DNA from: JBDWFY01 sp964291365
Lineage (GTDB): Bacteria; Pseudomonadota; Alphaproteobacteria; Rhizobiales; Stappiaceae
Assembly: GCA_964291365.2 (NCBI GenBank)
Contig: OZ220010.1
Location: 434,001-498,000 of the forward strand
Direction: 5' to 3'
DNA length: 64,000 nt
Translations under genes and position numbers: made by a program
Notes under the pieces: generated by a model
Seen by the model: the letters and a program-made list of their open reading frames with translations, nothing else
What the model was told of the DNA's origin: nothing
The model's database searches: none
Shown: positions 11,321-22,723 of the stretch, one piece after another
How the letters are laid out: each line of letters opens with the position of its first letter
Numbering within the stretch: position 1 is the first letter of the stretch

Positions 11321-12207
11321 CATTCACATACGAACTGGTTGGAAATAGTGATGAGCCAGTTGTTGTGTCGGACAGTGGTTCAGATCCCTTGATCAGCTGG
11401 TGGATTGAAGCTCTTGGTCTGTACGAGACTGACAAGGAAACACTTTTGTCACAGAGTGAGCTCACAGATAACATCATCAATGCAGCACAAATTCTCTTAA
11501 GTGCACAATTCCCATCCATTGGTGGATTTCAAAACACACTTTTGGGCATGAAACTCCAGTTTAAGCCTGTATCAAGGGAGATTTCAAGTATTCAGATTCA
11601 TCACACAGGTATAGACTTTGTTCTTTGTACACTTATGTGGAAATACTGCTCAAGACTCATGCCTAATTTAGGTGAAACCCATCATTGGATATGCTCATGT
11701 TCTCGTAAAGGAGCAACGATTGTGCAAGTCATGGATAGTCTAGGGCTATTCATGCCACTTAATCTTTCAACTGTTTTGCAAATTGCCAAGATTTATTCAG
11801 TTCCTACTGATCAGTCAGTTCTGGAAATTCAGAAGTTGTCTGTCCAGCAGCAGCATGGGACTATTGATTGTGGGCTGTTTTCTATAGCGTTTGCGGTTGA
11901 AATGTGCCTGGGCCGTAATCCACAGTATGCATCATTCGATCAAAAGAAGATGCGTGAGCACCTCTACACCTGCTTCAGAAATGGAGTAATTACATCCTTT
12001 CCAAGTATGTCAAGCAGTGAGCTGTTACCTCGCCCCTCTCCAGTGCACCACAAAGTGAGGGTCTATTGCAGTTGTCGTATGCCTGAAGAGTACGACGAGT
12101 TTATGATTTCTTGCGATGTGTGTCACCAATGGTTCCACACAAGTTGTGTAAATGTAAAAGAAGACTATTTTCCAGATCAGTGGGAGTGCTACACTTGTAG
12201 GAATTAG
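11321..12207 (+). CDS. Ulp1-like (C48) cysteine protease with C-terminal PHD finger, last exon of the transposon gene
   Basis: The exon starts after cattttcaag|CA and joins in phase 1 to the last array exon (CATGGTG|GTAAGT at 11264); an ATG at 11275 lies inside this 56-bp intron and is unlikely to be a start. The protease core shows the Ulp1/SENP catalytic set: HHW at 11680-11688, Asp of VMDSLG at 11734, Gln at 11851 and Cys of IDCGLF at 11869. Family members cleave SUMO or related modifiers. The last 55 residues form a C4HC3 PHD finger (VYCSCRMPEEYDEFMISCDV.. CHQWFHTSC .. WECYTC), which usually reads histone tails. Both domains look intact although the upstream transposase has stops. It could also be a separate gene with its own promoter. 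Confidence 0.82.
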
Positions 12208-12305
12208 CTTAAAATGTCAAACTTTTTACATAATGCAATGTTTTTGTGTTCAATAATTGCCGTCCGGAAATTGATCCCCGAAATGGTACTGAGCATGCGC
12301 TGTGG

Positions 12306-12645
12306 CTGACCGCAAATATTCATATTTGTGGTCAATATTTTAGGCCATGCTAGAGGAAGGGTGGAAGGCTTGGAATCTCGATTCCAGAAGCTGTAGGACG
12401 TTCACAGCCAGTTGTGCACGCAAAAGTCGAATAACGATCGTTTTGTCCGAAAACTGCAGTTTTCGACCCCTCCGCTTTTCTTTGATGTGGTGCCGCGGTA
12501 CATTGAGCTCTCCAGCTCATCGCAGGTTTGCAAGTAGCGCAGAGACTGAGGTACACACTGGTGCAAGTGCGAGATCGAGAGGTAGCACCGTTCGTCCAGG
12601 ACGCGCGTCCGAAAATCGATCCGGCCGACTATTGGTCGCTTACTC
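12306..12645. repeat. Right terminal inverted repeat of the 7.7-kb transposon
   Basis: Complement of 4938-5273. It ends CGACTATTGGTCGCTTACTC, followed by target TA. Confidence 0.9.
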
Positions 12646-12729
12646 TAGATAGATTGTACTCTTTTTAGTAGTTATGAATAGGACATCAGCCAAAAGTGAA
12701 AAACAAACATGTTATCATGCACATCATCA

Positions 12730-13092
12730 CATTTGGTAGCACATCATCTCTCTTTCTCTTCCTGTAGTATACTATGGCTAGCAAGGGGCTGAAAAAGGCA
12801 ATGAGGTTGATGATCAACTTGATCTGCAAATACCAAAATCCACAATTAAGGATCGATTTCATTTTCCATTTCTAATGAAAACTTGAATCATCCCATTGTT
12901 GAGAAGCATAATGAACACCACTGAACCACAGAATACCCCGATAACCAATCCCTTCATGGAGTAGGGGACTTGGGTACACAATACCTCAATTGAGGCATCA
13001 TTTGTCATAAATTCATGCTAAAGAACCTTGGTAAGAAGTATTGTGAGCACAATAGTGTACCTTCCAGTGTGTATTGCTATTCCCAAGAAGTA
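12730..13092 (-). pseudogene. POT/SLC15-like C-terminal remnant (copy A)
   Basis: On the minus strand, pieces of the last four or five TM segments can be read: GIAIHTGRYT, then a jump to IEVLCTQVPYSMKGLVIG, GMIQVF, VDFGI and the KRKR-DDVLP tail start. An internal deletion removes the usual loop and TM between HDFMTNDA and IEVLC, and frames shift in the tail. The same remnant is in copy B at 34540-34882. It is a relic, not a gene. Confidence 0.75.
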
Positions 13093-13899
13093 AACCTGGT
13101 TCAATTGATCCGGATTGGTATGACATTTTGTAAACGGAGCTTAATACGAATCTACATGAAGTACTTTAGGTCCCAACTACTAATGAGAAGTGTTGCTCGA
13201 TTATGTTAAATAGACTATCTTCCATCCCTTATCAGTAAAAGGGCAGAAGTCCTGATCATACAAATAATCTCAGCACATACAATTTGTCGGCAATTTCTTA
13301 TCTTATCCCTATCAATCAGACTATTTTAGCATGCGCTACATAGTAATATATTTAATGTGATTATTGTTGCACACATGTAAGCTCACTCCAGGATGTAGCT
13401 ATAATCCATACATATACGAAGAAAACTACTGCACCAGCTCATTATGAGTAGCCATTTGTGTACAGAAATAATACCCATGAGTATAACAACTCGCAATGTA
13501 AATTGGGACAACAAAGCACCATTCAATCGTATTGATTTTGAGTCCATTTCGTATATATAGCAGATCTCTTTATTTGAACGCCTATTGACCTTGTAGCTGG
13601 CATATGTTGGTTATTCATCAACACTCCAGAGGATTGTAGTGGCATCTTGTACCTGGTGCAATGGCCAACAGAGCACCTGCATGGTCCATAATCATGTGGC
13701 TTTCCTCTCTATTGCAATAATACTATTCTTATACAGGGTAAATGATATGTCTAATATTGTATGTGTGAGGATGCATGCATGCCTGAGCACTGCACTTGAA
13801 ACCATGCAGTACTGATCAATCAGCTTATATCTGAACAATCTCAAGCACGCTATAGCTAGTTATCAGATTCTGAATATTATTATTAAGATAGTGGATGTG
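13093..13899. other. Intergenic, no gene seen
   Basis: AT-rich spacer between the POT remnant and the next POT gene, matching 34883-35717. It presumably contains the promoter of the downstream gene; I see no distinctive site. Confidence 0.5.
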
Positions 13900-15585
13900 A
13901 TGGCAAGCACGGAGTCATTGTGCACTCTCTCTGGATACAAAGATCATCCAAGAGTATCTGAATCATCAGTCCGTCTTAATAATATCTTAGCTACTAACAA
14001 TAAGATAACAACTGTGGAATATCTCAGGATGCTTTTCAAACCATCATACCGAATGAGAAGACTCAAGAACAAAGGGGCACTATTGGTGTTGGTGTTGAAC
14101 TTTCTAGCTACTTGTGTATATTACTATTTAAGTGGATCAGCACAAGAAAGTCACGAGTATTGTAGTGTGTGCTTTAAATTCATATTTGTGCCTTCAGGAT
14201 TAATTCTCACATTTGCTGGATGGCTCGCCGACGTACGATTTGGACGGTACAATGTACTCTACTGGAGCAGCCTTACAATGTGGCTGAGCAGTGTGCTCCT
14301 AGTAGTTAGTTTAATTATTACACTGGCAGTGGAGTGGCAAGCAAATTACCTTCAAATTATCTTCTTAGTGTGTTTGGGAATGGGGTATGGTGGATTTCAA
14401 GCAAACGTAATCCAGTTTGGCATTGATCAATTGATAGATGCTTCCTCTGATGAAATTGTGGCATATATAAATTGGTATTCTTGGTCTTACGTTAGCAGTG
14501 AAGCAATTGAAGCATTTGCTTCTGAGTGCATCAGCCAACAGCTTAAGATACTTATACCATTTCTGTTGTGTCTTGGTCTCGGTATCCTCATTGTTCTGCT
14601 CTTCCTGTGTAACACTATGCTCATTAAAGAGCCGGTGACCCAAAATCCATTCAGACTTATACATAACGTTCTCAAGTATGCCTCAAAGTTCAAGCACCCT
14701 CGATTAAGAAGCGCCTTCACATACTGTGAAGATGACCCTCCGTCACGCATTGATTTTGGAAAGAGCAAGTATGGAGGACCGTTCACAACTGAACAGGTGG
14801 AGGATGTGAAAATATTTTTCAAGCTTTTGGGAATGGTTATCATTGCAGGAGCTAGCTTTGGTATAACTGTCGATAAAACTTTTATGCATCACACACTTGA
14901 GGTCTTTGGAAGCCAAGTACTTATTAGTGAATGTTATTCTCAGTACTTCTTCACCAAAACTTACTATATCACAATAGCTCTTTTAATACCATTCAATGAG
15001 TTCGTCATTCATCCTTTGTTTCATCGCTGTCTACCAAGAATTAGCTGCTATCAGAAAGTTTTCTTAGGAATAACCATACACACTGGAAAGTATATTGTGC
15101 TTATGATACTTCTTACCAAGGCTCATCAGTTGACAATTAATCCCCCTACAAATGTAACAATCCAGTGCATATTTCACGACAACCCAACATCCATAATCAG
15201 CAATACACTTGACTATAGATTATTTGCTATCCCAGAAATCATATCGGCCATATCATTTGTACTGATCCTTGTTGGTTCTATTGAGGTGCTCTGTGCCCAA
15301 GTCCCCTACTCCATGAAGGGATTGGTCATTGGTGTGTTCTATGGTTCATGGGTATTCTTTCTCTTTCTCAATAATATGATGGTTCAACTTTTCATTTGGA
15401 AATCACATCTTTGGAAAACAAAGTCGATATTTAATTGTGGATTTTGGTATTTGCAGATCAAGTTGATCATCAACCTCATTGCACTTATCAGTTTCTTGCT
15501 AGGCATAGTATACTGCAAGAAGAGAAAGAGAGATGATGTGCTACCAAATGAACAAATCTTTGCAGAAAGATACTATTCACAGTAA
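13900..15585 (+). CDS. POT/SLC15-like transporter
   Basis: An intronless, intact gene of 561 residues starting MASTESLCTLSG. The family blocks are in order: RRLKNKGALLVLVLNFL (TM1), GWLADVRFGRY, GGFQANVIQFGIDQLIDASS, KEPVTQNPF, the cytosolic RSAFTYCEDDPPSRIDFGK plus KYGGPFTTEQVEDVK, QVPYSMKGLVIG and the tail KKRKRDDVLPNEQ..AERYYSQ. About 12 TM segments are expected, with the long loop between TM6 and TM7. The TM1 motif ExxERFxYY of proton-coupled POTs is replaced by NFLATCVYY. Near-identical to 35718-37403; residue differences include LGMG/LGMR, KIFF/KTFF and the GIVYC/AVVYC ending. Plasma or endosomal membrane transport of small peptides or related solutes is inferred only. Confidence 0.83.
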   Translation: MASTESLCTLSGYKDHPRVSESSVRLNNILATNNKITTVEYLRMLFKPSYRMRRLKNKGALLVLVLNFLATCVYYYLSGSAQESHEYCSVCFKFIFVPSGLILTFAGWLADVRFGRYNVLYWSSLTMWLSSVLLVVSLIITLAVEWQANYLQIIFLVCLGMGYGGFQANVIQFGIDQLIDASSDEIVAYINWYSWSYVSSEAIEAFASECISQQLKILIPFLLCLGLGILIVLLFLCNTMLIKEPVTQNPFRLIHNVLKYASKFKHPRLRSAFTYCEDDPPSRIDFGKSKYGGPFTTEQVEDVKIFFKLLGMVIIAGASFGITVDKTFMHHTLEVFGSQVLISECYSQYFFTKTYYITIALLIPFNEFVIHPLFHRCLPRISCYQKVFLGITIHTGKYIVLMILLTKAHQLTINPPTNVTIQCIFHDNPTSIISNTLDYRLFAIPEIISAISFVLILVGSIEVLCAQVPYSMKGLVIGVFYGSWVFFLFLNNMMVQLFIWKSHLWKTKSIFNCGFWYLQIKLIINLIALISFLLGIVYCKKRKRDDVLPNEQIFAERYYSQ

Positions 15586-15974
15586 CTTTGGGAGAACGTG
15601 GCATCCAGCCAGGCATGTAGTTGTTTTTGAACTTTCGACTCATAAGCTACTATAGTTTCTCAGATTGTTATGGAGTTAGCGTACAATCTGTCCACAAAAA
15701 TTCTAGGCTGCTTAAGTGTACATGTTTGCAATAATAGTCATGTTGAAGAGATTAATTTCAATCAGGTGCACGTGTGAACATTTTTAAACAATGCACTGCA
15801 TGTTATCACAACAGGCCACTATGTTGACATCAACAATTAAAGCAGAACCAATTTTGGGAAAAGAATGTATTATGAATCAGCCTAAAGCTTTAATTATTCC
15901 CTCTCAATTTGAGTTTGTTGGAGATAGCAGAAGCTTATATTTCTTTGCTGAATTAATCACTTGTGACTCTAACA
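15586..15974. other. Short intergenic spacer between two POT genes
   Basis: A 390-bp AT-rich spacer, shared with copy B (37404-37792). It must hold the 3' end of one gene and the promoter of the next. No clear TATA box or motif stands out. Confidence 0.5.
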
Positions 15975-17666
15975 ATGAACAATAGCACATCGTGTGCACT
16001 CTCAGATGATGATATAGCTGAATCAACACCAAAATGTAAGGCAGATGTGGTATTGCTACAAAGCAACAGTGTAAATACAATTAGTATACAGGAACGTCTA
16101 AAGATCTGTTTTAAACCGACGTACAAGTTGAGAAAAATTATGAACAAGGGAGCAATTTTGGTGCTGGTATTTAACTTCTTGGTCACAAGTGTATTTTATT
16201 ATACCAGCTACAAATCATCGATTCCAGAACGATACTGTATAATGTGCTTTAAGTTAATTGAAGTGCCCATTGGATTAGCCTTGCCATTTGCTGGGTGGTT
16301 AGCAGACATCTATTTCAGCAGATATAGAGTTCTTCTATTCGGTATTGTGACAATGTGGATTAGTGCTTTACTCCTGACTACTATTTTTGTCATAGAAAGA
16401 TTTGTGCCTTTCACTAACTATATCCAGATAGTTCTATTGGCGTCATTAGGAGTCGGCTATGGTTGTTTTCAAGCAAATGTTGTCCAATTTGGTATCGATC
16501 AGTTGACAGATGCTTCAACAGATGAAGTCATATCGTTCATTAACTGGTACGCCTGGTCTTATGTTAGTAGTGGTACTTTTGTAAATCTTATCTCCGAGTG
16601 TGTTGGTTCTCAAGAAAAATACATCGTACCATCGTTACTGTGTGTGAGCCTTAGCATTGTAGTGGTTCTGACTTTTTGGTACGATGGAGCACTCATTAAA
16701 GAACCAGTCACGCAAAATCCATTTAAATTGATATACAGAGTTCTCAAATATGCCTTAAACCACAAATATCCAGAACGGAGAAGTGCTTTTACTTACTGTG
16801 AAGATGAGCGTCCTTCTCGTCTCGACTTTGGAAAGCACAAATATGGGGGACCATTCACCACAGAACAGGTGGAAGATGTTAAGATATTCTTTGGAATATT
16901 GGGGATGTCTTTGAGTGTAAGCGCAGTTTTTGGCATGACTGATGAGAACGATTTCCAAGTGTATCTTCTGAAAGGTGTACAAACAAACCAAGTTACATTC
17001 ACTAAATGCATGCAAAGATTTCTATTCACTGACACCTATTACATTGCCGTAACACTATTGATACCTCTAAATGAAATAATCATTTATCCTCTTTTTCATC
17101 GCTGTACACCCAGCATCAAATGCCATTGGAAAGTTTATTTTGGAATGATTATACAAATTGTGAGGTACGTTCTGCTAGTTACACTTTTGACTGTATTCAG
17201 AAAAAGCTTTGTGGAGACAAATGGACTGTCTGCTAATGTGACACCTTTATGTACCACATTTCAAGAGAGTTTCAATGACAACGTATATGCTTACGGAGTG
17301 TATAGTTCTATACCAGAACTCCTATCTGCCATCTCCTACATGTTGATAATAATTGGTGCCACAGAATTTCTATGTGCCCAAGTCCCGTATTCCATGAAAG
17401 GTTTGATGGTTGGAATATTCTACGGATCACTGGTGCTCTTCCTTGTACTTAACAAGGGAATTTTTACACTAAAATCTCCTTCATGGAACTTTGGAACTAT
17501 ATCCATATGTGGTTTTTGGTACCTGCTGATAAAGATTTTCTTTTTGTTGGTTACAGTTGCCCTATCACCTTTAGCATCACTGTGCTACAAAAAGAGGAAA
17601 AGAGATGATGTTCTACCGAATGAGCAAATTTTTGCAGAACAATATTACTCAAAGTACAGTAGTTGA
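15975..17666 (+). CDS. POT/SLC15-like transporter
   Basis: Intact, intronless, 563 residues. I chose ATG 15975 (MNNSTSCALSDDD) because the minus-strand paralog at 24241-25944 starts MNSSPTTCALSDED. Blocks seen: RKIMNKGAILVLVFNFLVTS, GWLADIYFSRY, GCFQANVVQFGIDQLTDAST, KEPVTQNPF, KYGGPFTTEQVEDVKIFF, FLCAQVPYSMKGLMVG and the tail KKRKRDDVLPNEQIFAEQYY. It is closest to 37793-39484 (copy B) and then to the gene at 24241. The proton-coupling ExxER motif is absent here too. Role inferred from family only. Confidence 0.83.
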   Translation: MNNSTSCALSDDDIAESTPKCKADVVLLQSNSVNTISIQERLKICFKPTYKLRKIMNKGAILVLVFNFLVTSVFYYTSYKSSIPERYCIMCFKLIEVPIGLALPFAGWLADIYFSRYRVLLFGIVTMWISALLLTTIFVIERFVPFTNYIQIVLLASLGVGYGCFQANVVQFGIDQLTDASTDEVISFINWYAWSYVSSGTFVNLISECVGSQEKYIVPSLLCVSLSIVVVLTFWYDGALIKEPVTQNPFKLIYRVLKYALNHKYPERRSAFTYCEDERPSRLDFGKHKYGGPFTTEQVEDVKIFFGILGMSLSVSAVFGMTDENDFQVYLLKGVQTNQVTFTKCMQRFLFTDTYYIAVTLLIPLNEIIIYPLFHRCTPSIKCHWKVYFGMIIQIVRYVLLVTLLTVFRKSFVETNGLSANVTPLCTTFQESFNDNVYAYGVYSSIPELLSAISYMLIIIGATEFLCAQVPYSMKGLMVGIFYGSLVLFLVLNKGIFTLKSPSWNFGTISICGFWYLLIKIFFLLVTVALSPLASLCYKKRKRDDVLPNEQIFAEQYYSKYSS

Positions 17667-18438
17667 TACATTTTTTTTTGAATTTGGATTACCAGTATAA
17701 GATGATTGAGTAGCTAGTGGTTAAATATGCAGCATCTTTGTCCAAGTGTGTGAGATAACCTTCCATAATTATAGCAACGAAAAGTGTTTTTATAAACACT
17801 GAATACTCAAAACACAAACAGCTGTATGGACAATGCTGCTACATACAGTTGACTGTACAAGTAATGTAACTATTTCATGTTATTTGGATCTAATATATCA
17901 TTCTACTGTCATGTGCAGGTGGTTAATACTACTGTCCAACTGTATTATGTAATAATACAAAGCTTATTTTGCAAACATTGATATGCTTTGATTTCAACAT
18001 ATTATCTTTTTATGTGTAGCAATTCATACATAACAATATAGCTAGTAACCTTAGAACCAAGTGTTGTGAATACTAGGATGGCCGGGGTTTCCGATATGAA
18101 ATACCAAATGGATATTATATACAAAGGTAAAGTTTTGTATTGAGTAAAAAACACATCTACAACTGTCGTCATGTTTATCTTTCAGTTTCTGTTGGGAATA
18201 CAATGTTCACTAGAAGTTGATTTATAAAACAGCAAAACAGACAACATGAGATACACATACAACAATTTATATCCATGATGAAATTTCACAGCTTTACCAG
18301 TTTGCAAATTTCAAAATAACTGTAACTGTTACATAATATCCGATGGCAGCAATATTTCGTTACACATTGACTGATTTGAAAAATAATTAAAGTTAGCATC
18401 ATTAGACTTTAATTACTAGGCTTAATTTTAAGTAAATC
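17667..18438. other. Intergenic, no gene seen
   Basis: AT-rich spacer before the beta-helix gene, shared with 39485-40258 apart from small indels. No open frame or repeat of note. Confidence 0.5.
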
Positions 18439-21400
18439 ATGGCGTGCAAAATGTGTTACTACTTATTAACCTTAATTCTATCATGGTTCACAAGTTCAGT
18501 CTATAGTGACACAGTGTACATAAGTGCTACATCTAATAGCTCATGTTCATATTGTGTAACAATTTCCCAGTTTGCTGCTAGATTCAGTCATCATCATGAA
18601 TCCAACACTACAGCTATTCTTCTACCTGGAAATCATGTTCTTAAGGAAAACCTCATCATCAGAAACGTATCATTCTTCTCAATTTTAGTGTTGGATAGTA
18701 CCAGGACGGAAGAAGTCTCCTTATCATGTGCTGAAGATGCTAGCATAAAGTTTCAAACAGCACTGAGTATTAAAGTAAGCAACATTGCATTTATTGGCTG
18801 TGTAGCAAATGAAATAGAGAATGTAGATCAGTTCAGACTTGATGATAGTATTTACATATTTTTGAATGACACACCAGGATTGGCTTTCATTATCACTAAC
18901 ACTTCTATAAACATACGAAGAACATTATTTCTTTCTCCTACTGGATCAGTAGAGAACAGCTCAAGATATGCAAAGATATTTCCGGTAGAATTTTATGGAG
19001 TGATCATCAGCTTTAACAGCACAATAGTAATTTTTGACAGTACATTCAAAGGAAGCAAGGCTAAATTAGGAGCAATATATGCCGAGAGGAATGATCTAGT
19101 GATCATGAGATGTAACTTTTCTGATTATAAAAGAGTCTGCAAATATCAGTGTTTTGGTGGTGCAGTGTTCTCAGTCGATAGTAGGGTGGCTATTTCAGAA
19201 TCAAACTTCATAGGCAATGAGATTAGACATACATTGTCGAATGGATGTCGAGGTTCAAATATTACAAGAGGGGGAGCTCTGGGGTTCATTGATAGTAAAG
19301 CTCTCATTGACCAGACCAACTTTATTGACAATAGCGCTTGTACAGGAGGAGCATTGTATACACTGAAAGGTATGGTTTCGGTACTCAATGTTAATTTTAT
19401 GCAAAATAGGGCATTTTCAACTGGAGCAGGCGTGAGTGCAATAGCAAGCTACATGTACATAAACAACAGTAATTTCATGTTCAATGTAGCAACAAGGGAA
19501 GGGGCTTTGAGTACAATCATATCTGATGTTATCATAAACAACAGCACTTTTTACAGCAATGTGGCCGGTGTACATGGTGGAGCAATAAAGACAAATAGGA
19601 CATGTATCATTATATCTCAGAGCATGATCCTAAATAATGAAGTTAATTATGTTGGAGGTGGAATCTATGCCACACACAATTCAACAGTGATCATCGAAAG
19701 AAGCATTCTTAAACACAACTGTGCGTGCAAAGCTGGAGGTGGCATAAAAGCACACCATGATAGTAAGTTGCTATTTTTAGACAAAGTAATCATCAAAAAT
19801 AACATAGCTTACTATGGAGGAGCAGTGCATATGCATTTTACGTTACTTGTATCTAGTGGCACACTGATCATTGCAAATAACAGTGCTGCTCTAGGCATCT
19901 TTGCTTTCCTTTACAGCTTAGGCTTTCTTAAGAAAAACATCACATTGGAGCATAATACTGGCTCCTTGTTTGTCTTCAATAGTTACCTTAAGGGAGATGG
20001 TGACATCCATGTTGCTCACAATAAACAAAGTCAGAATTCCACAGCCAGTCCTGAAGTACAGGAGGGAGGTGGATTGACCTGCATCTTGGGAAGAATAGAT
20101 CTATCTGGGCGGGTGTTAATTGAGCTTAACAGAGCATCAAATGGTGGTGCAATATTGGCTGTAACTAGTCGAGTAACCCTTGAAGGTAAGGTCACTTTGA
20201 GTGGAAATTCAGCTACGGCCACTGGAGGAGCTGTCTATGTTTACCATGGAGAAGTAGTAATAACTGGTCGTACACTAATAATGAATAATATGGCAAAATA
20301 CAGAGGTGGAGGAGTTCATTCCATCAGTTCTTCACTAATTTTGGTCCACGATGACATAAAGGGAGCATTACCAGCTTATCTATACCTCATATCAAATGTG
20401 GCAAAATGGGGAGGTGGTGTTTGCCTAGAAGTGAGCGCAAAAATTTTTCTCATTACAAGAAACAGGCTGATGCATTTCATAAGTAACAGGGCAGAGTATG
20501 GTGGAGCAATCTATGTTGCTGATGATACCAATCACGGAACATGTGTTAGTGGTTTAGACTCTGTAACTGCTGCCTCCGAATCAGAATGTTTTTTCCAATC
20601 AATTACACCACGAAGTCGATTAATGACAATTAACAAAACAATTTCATTTTTCAACAATACTGCAGAGTTCTCAGGATCAGTTTTATATGGTGGATTGTTG
20701 GACAGATGTACAGTGAATGCACTGACAAACAAGCACATCAGATACTCAAGTCTACCAGGGTTTATGGATGATATTCAGAAATTTACAAATTCCGAAGCAG
20801 TTCGAGTATGCTTTTGCAAAGATAATGAAGCTGATTGTGGCTATCAACCGGAACCAGTCAGAGCAATGAAAGGAAGAAGATTCAGTGTTGAGTTGGTAGC
20901 AGTAGATCAGGCAAACAACTCACTTAGAGGCAACATTAGTAGCTACTTGCAGAACAACAACAGCAGTTTTGATGACGGGCAATGGTATCAGAGTGTTAAC
21001 TCAGTCTGTACAAGCTTAACGTTTGCTGTTTATTCATTTGCAGACAATGAGACACTCCATATTTACCCTGAAGGTCCATGCAAAAGTGTTGGAATTTCCA
21101 AGCGTCGAGTAGAAATTGAATTTATTCCCTATAGCTGTCCAATTGGCTTTGAAGTTTCAAAAGGAAACAAACACAATTGTACGTGTGACTGTAATACAGA
21201 TCTTATCCAGGTTGTTAGCAAGTGCAATGCAGCTACTTCATTACTGACCAGAAAAGGAAATAGCTGGTTTAGTGCCATCAAATACCAGAATAAAACCCAC
21301 TTTCTTACACATAAGTACTGCCCATTTGACTACTGTGTCTCTATCTTGCCAGAAATCAGTGTAAATTTGAGTATTCCTAATGGTACTGATGCTCTGTGTG

Positions 21401-22652
21401 CTTCCAACAGATCAGAACTTCTGTGTGGCAAATGTTAACCAGGCCTTAGCCTCTCTATGGGGAGCTCACATTGCTTAAAGTGCCCCTCATACTGGCCTGC
21501 GCTATTAACAGCGATCATATTTGTGGCTTTACTATCTGGCTTAGCACTTGTGGTTATCATACTCTACCTTAATTTGACTGTGGCTGTTGGATCACTTAAT
21601 GCACTGATTTTCTATGCAAATATCATGCTTGCAAACATGAGCATTCTTATGCCAGCACATGGGCCAACTTTTTATACAGTATTCATTGCCTGGATGAATC
21701 TAGACTTAGGATTAGATATTTGTTTTTATCCATGAGATGGATATGTATGCTAAAACTTGGATACAGCTTGCTTTTCCCATATATATCATCAATCTTCTTT
21801 TTATTGTCATCATTGTCTGCGAAATTTCGACAAAATTTGCCAACTTAATTGGCAGAAAAAATCCAGTCGCTACTTTAGCCACATTTATCCTTCTTTCGTA
21901 CACCAAGCTACTCCAGAGCATTATTGCAGTGCTTTCATTTGCTCACTTGAGGTACCCTGATCACATTGAAGTTGTGTGGTTAGCTGATGCTAACATTAGA
22001 TACCTCCATGGAAAGCATATCCCACTCTTTATCACTGCAGTTGTGATCATAATGCTAGGTATATCATACACTTTTCTGTTACTCTCTTGGCAACGGTTAG
22101 TGAAATTTTCAAACTGGAAGCTACTGATGTGGGTGAAAAATACTAAACTGACATCCTTCATGGATGCATATAATGCTCCATACCATCCAAGATTTTGTTA
22201 CTGGACTGGTCTTCTTTTGCTAGTTCGAGTGACTCTGTATCTTGTTTCAGCTCTTAACCCCTCAAAGGAACCCAAAGTCAACTTTGCTGCTATCATGGTT
22301 GTCATATGTAGTCTTTTAGCCCTCTCAACATTTCAGGTGTACAAGAAATGCTTCCTAAACATCTTAGAAGTTGCCACATAGCTACTACAACATAATCACT
22401 GTCAGCATCATTCAGCTGGTAGCATATGAAAACAGCAGTACAGTGAGTTACATTTCAGTAAGTGTGTCATTCACAACTCTTTTATGTATCATCACTTATC
22501 ACATCTTCACGATTATCCCTGTTAGAGAATGGCTCATAAAGTACCTCAGTCACTACTTATTGCAAGGTGAAGACTCCGACATTCTGACAAGAAGCCAGCA
22601 CATTGTAACTCATACAGAAGTGACTTTTAGACATGCCACTGAACAAATCTGA
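18439..22652 (+). pseudogene. Beta-helix / multi-TM surface protein, broken copy
   Basis: Near-identical to the intact 1402-residue gene at 40259-44467, but with three disabling changes. AAA became TAA at 21436-21438, just before the first TM segment (B reads AAATGTAAACCA). One T was added in the TGTTTTTATCC run at about 21727. Four bases (gcta) were added at about 22380. The ectodomain frame of 999 residues stays open from ATG 18439 with its signal peptide, so a secreted, membrane-less form could still be made. The TM part is readable only in pieces in shifted frames. Confidence 0.85.
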
Positions 22653-22723
22653 AACTTTTTAACTGACAGCTATACAGATATCTGACAGATATTCAGAATG
22701 ATATTAGCTATTACGTCCCCAGT

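Larger units (their letters stand above)
4938..12645 (+). mobile_element. 7.7-kb pogo-type DNA transposon with protease-PHD cargo
   Basis: The ends are inverted repeats of about 330 bp (4938 to about 5273 and about 12306-12645), starting GAGTAAGCGATCAATAGTCGG. TA flanks both sides (4936-4937, 12646-12647), and copy B keeps the empty site at about 34436. Inside, all on the plus strand, are a pogo/CENP-B-type transposase, a mini-exon array and a Ulp1-like protease with a PHD finger. TA duplication fits the Tc1/mariner-pogo superfamily. The size is far above the 2-3 kb usual for pogo/Tigger elements. Two nonsense codons and a frameshifted array exon suggest that this copy is decayed. Confidence 0.88.
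1..22723. repeat. Segmental duplication, copy A
   Basis: This span matches 30411-44537 in order and orientation, including intergenic DNA. Identity is very high, with scattered substitutions and small indels. It stops after ..CCCCAGT at 22723 on the right and runs off the window on the left. Removing the TA-flanked insertions 3907-4790 and 4938-12645, each with one TA, leaves 14127 bp, the length of copy B. A tandem duplication or two haplotypes joined by an assembler could each give this pattern. Confidence 0.95.
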
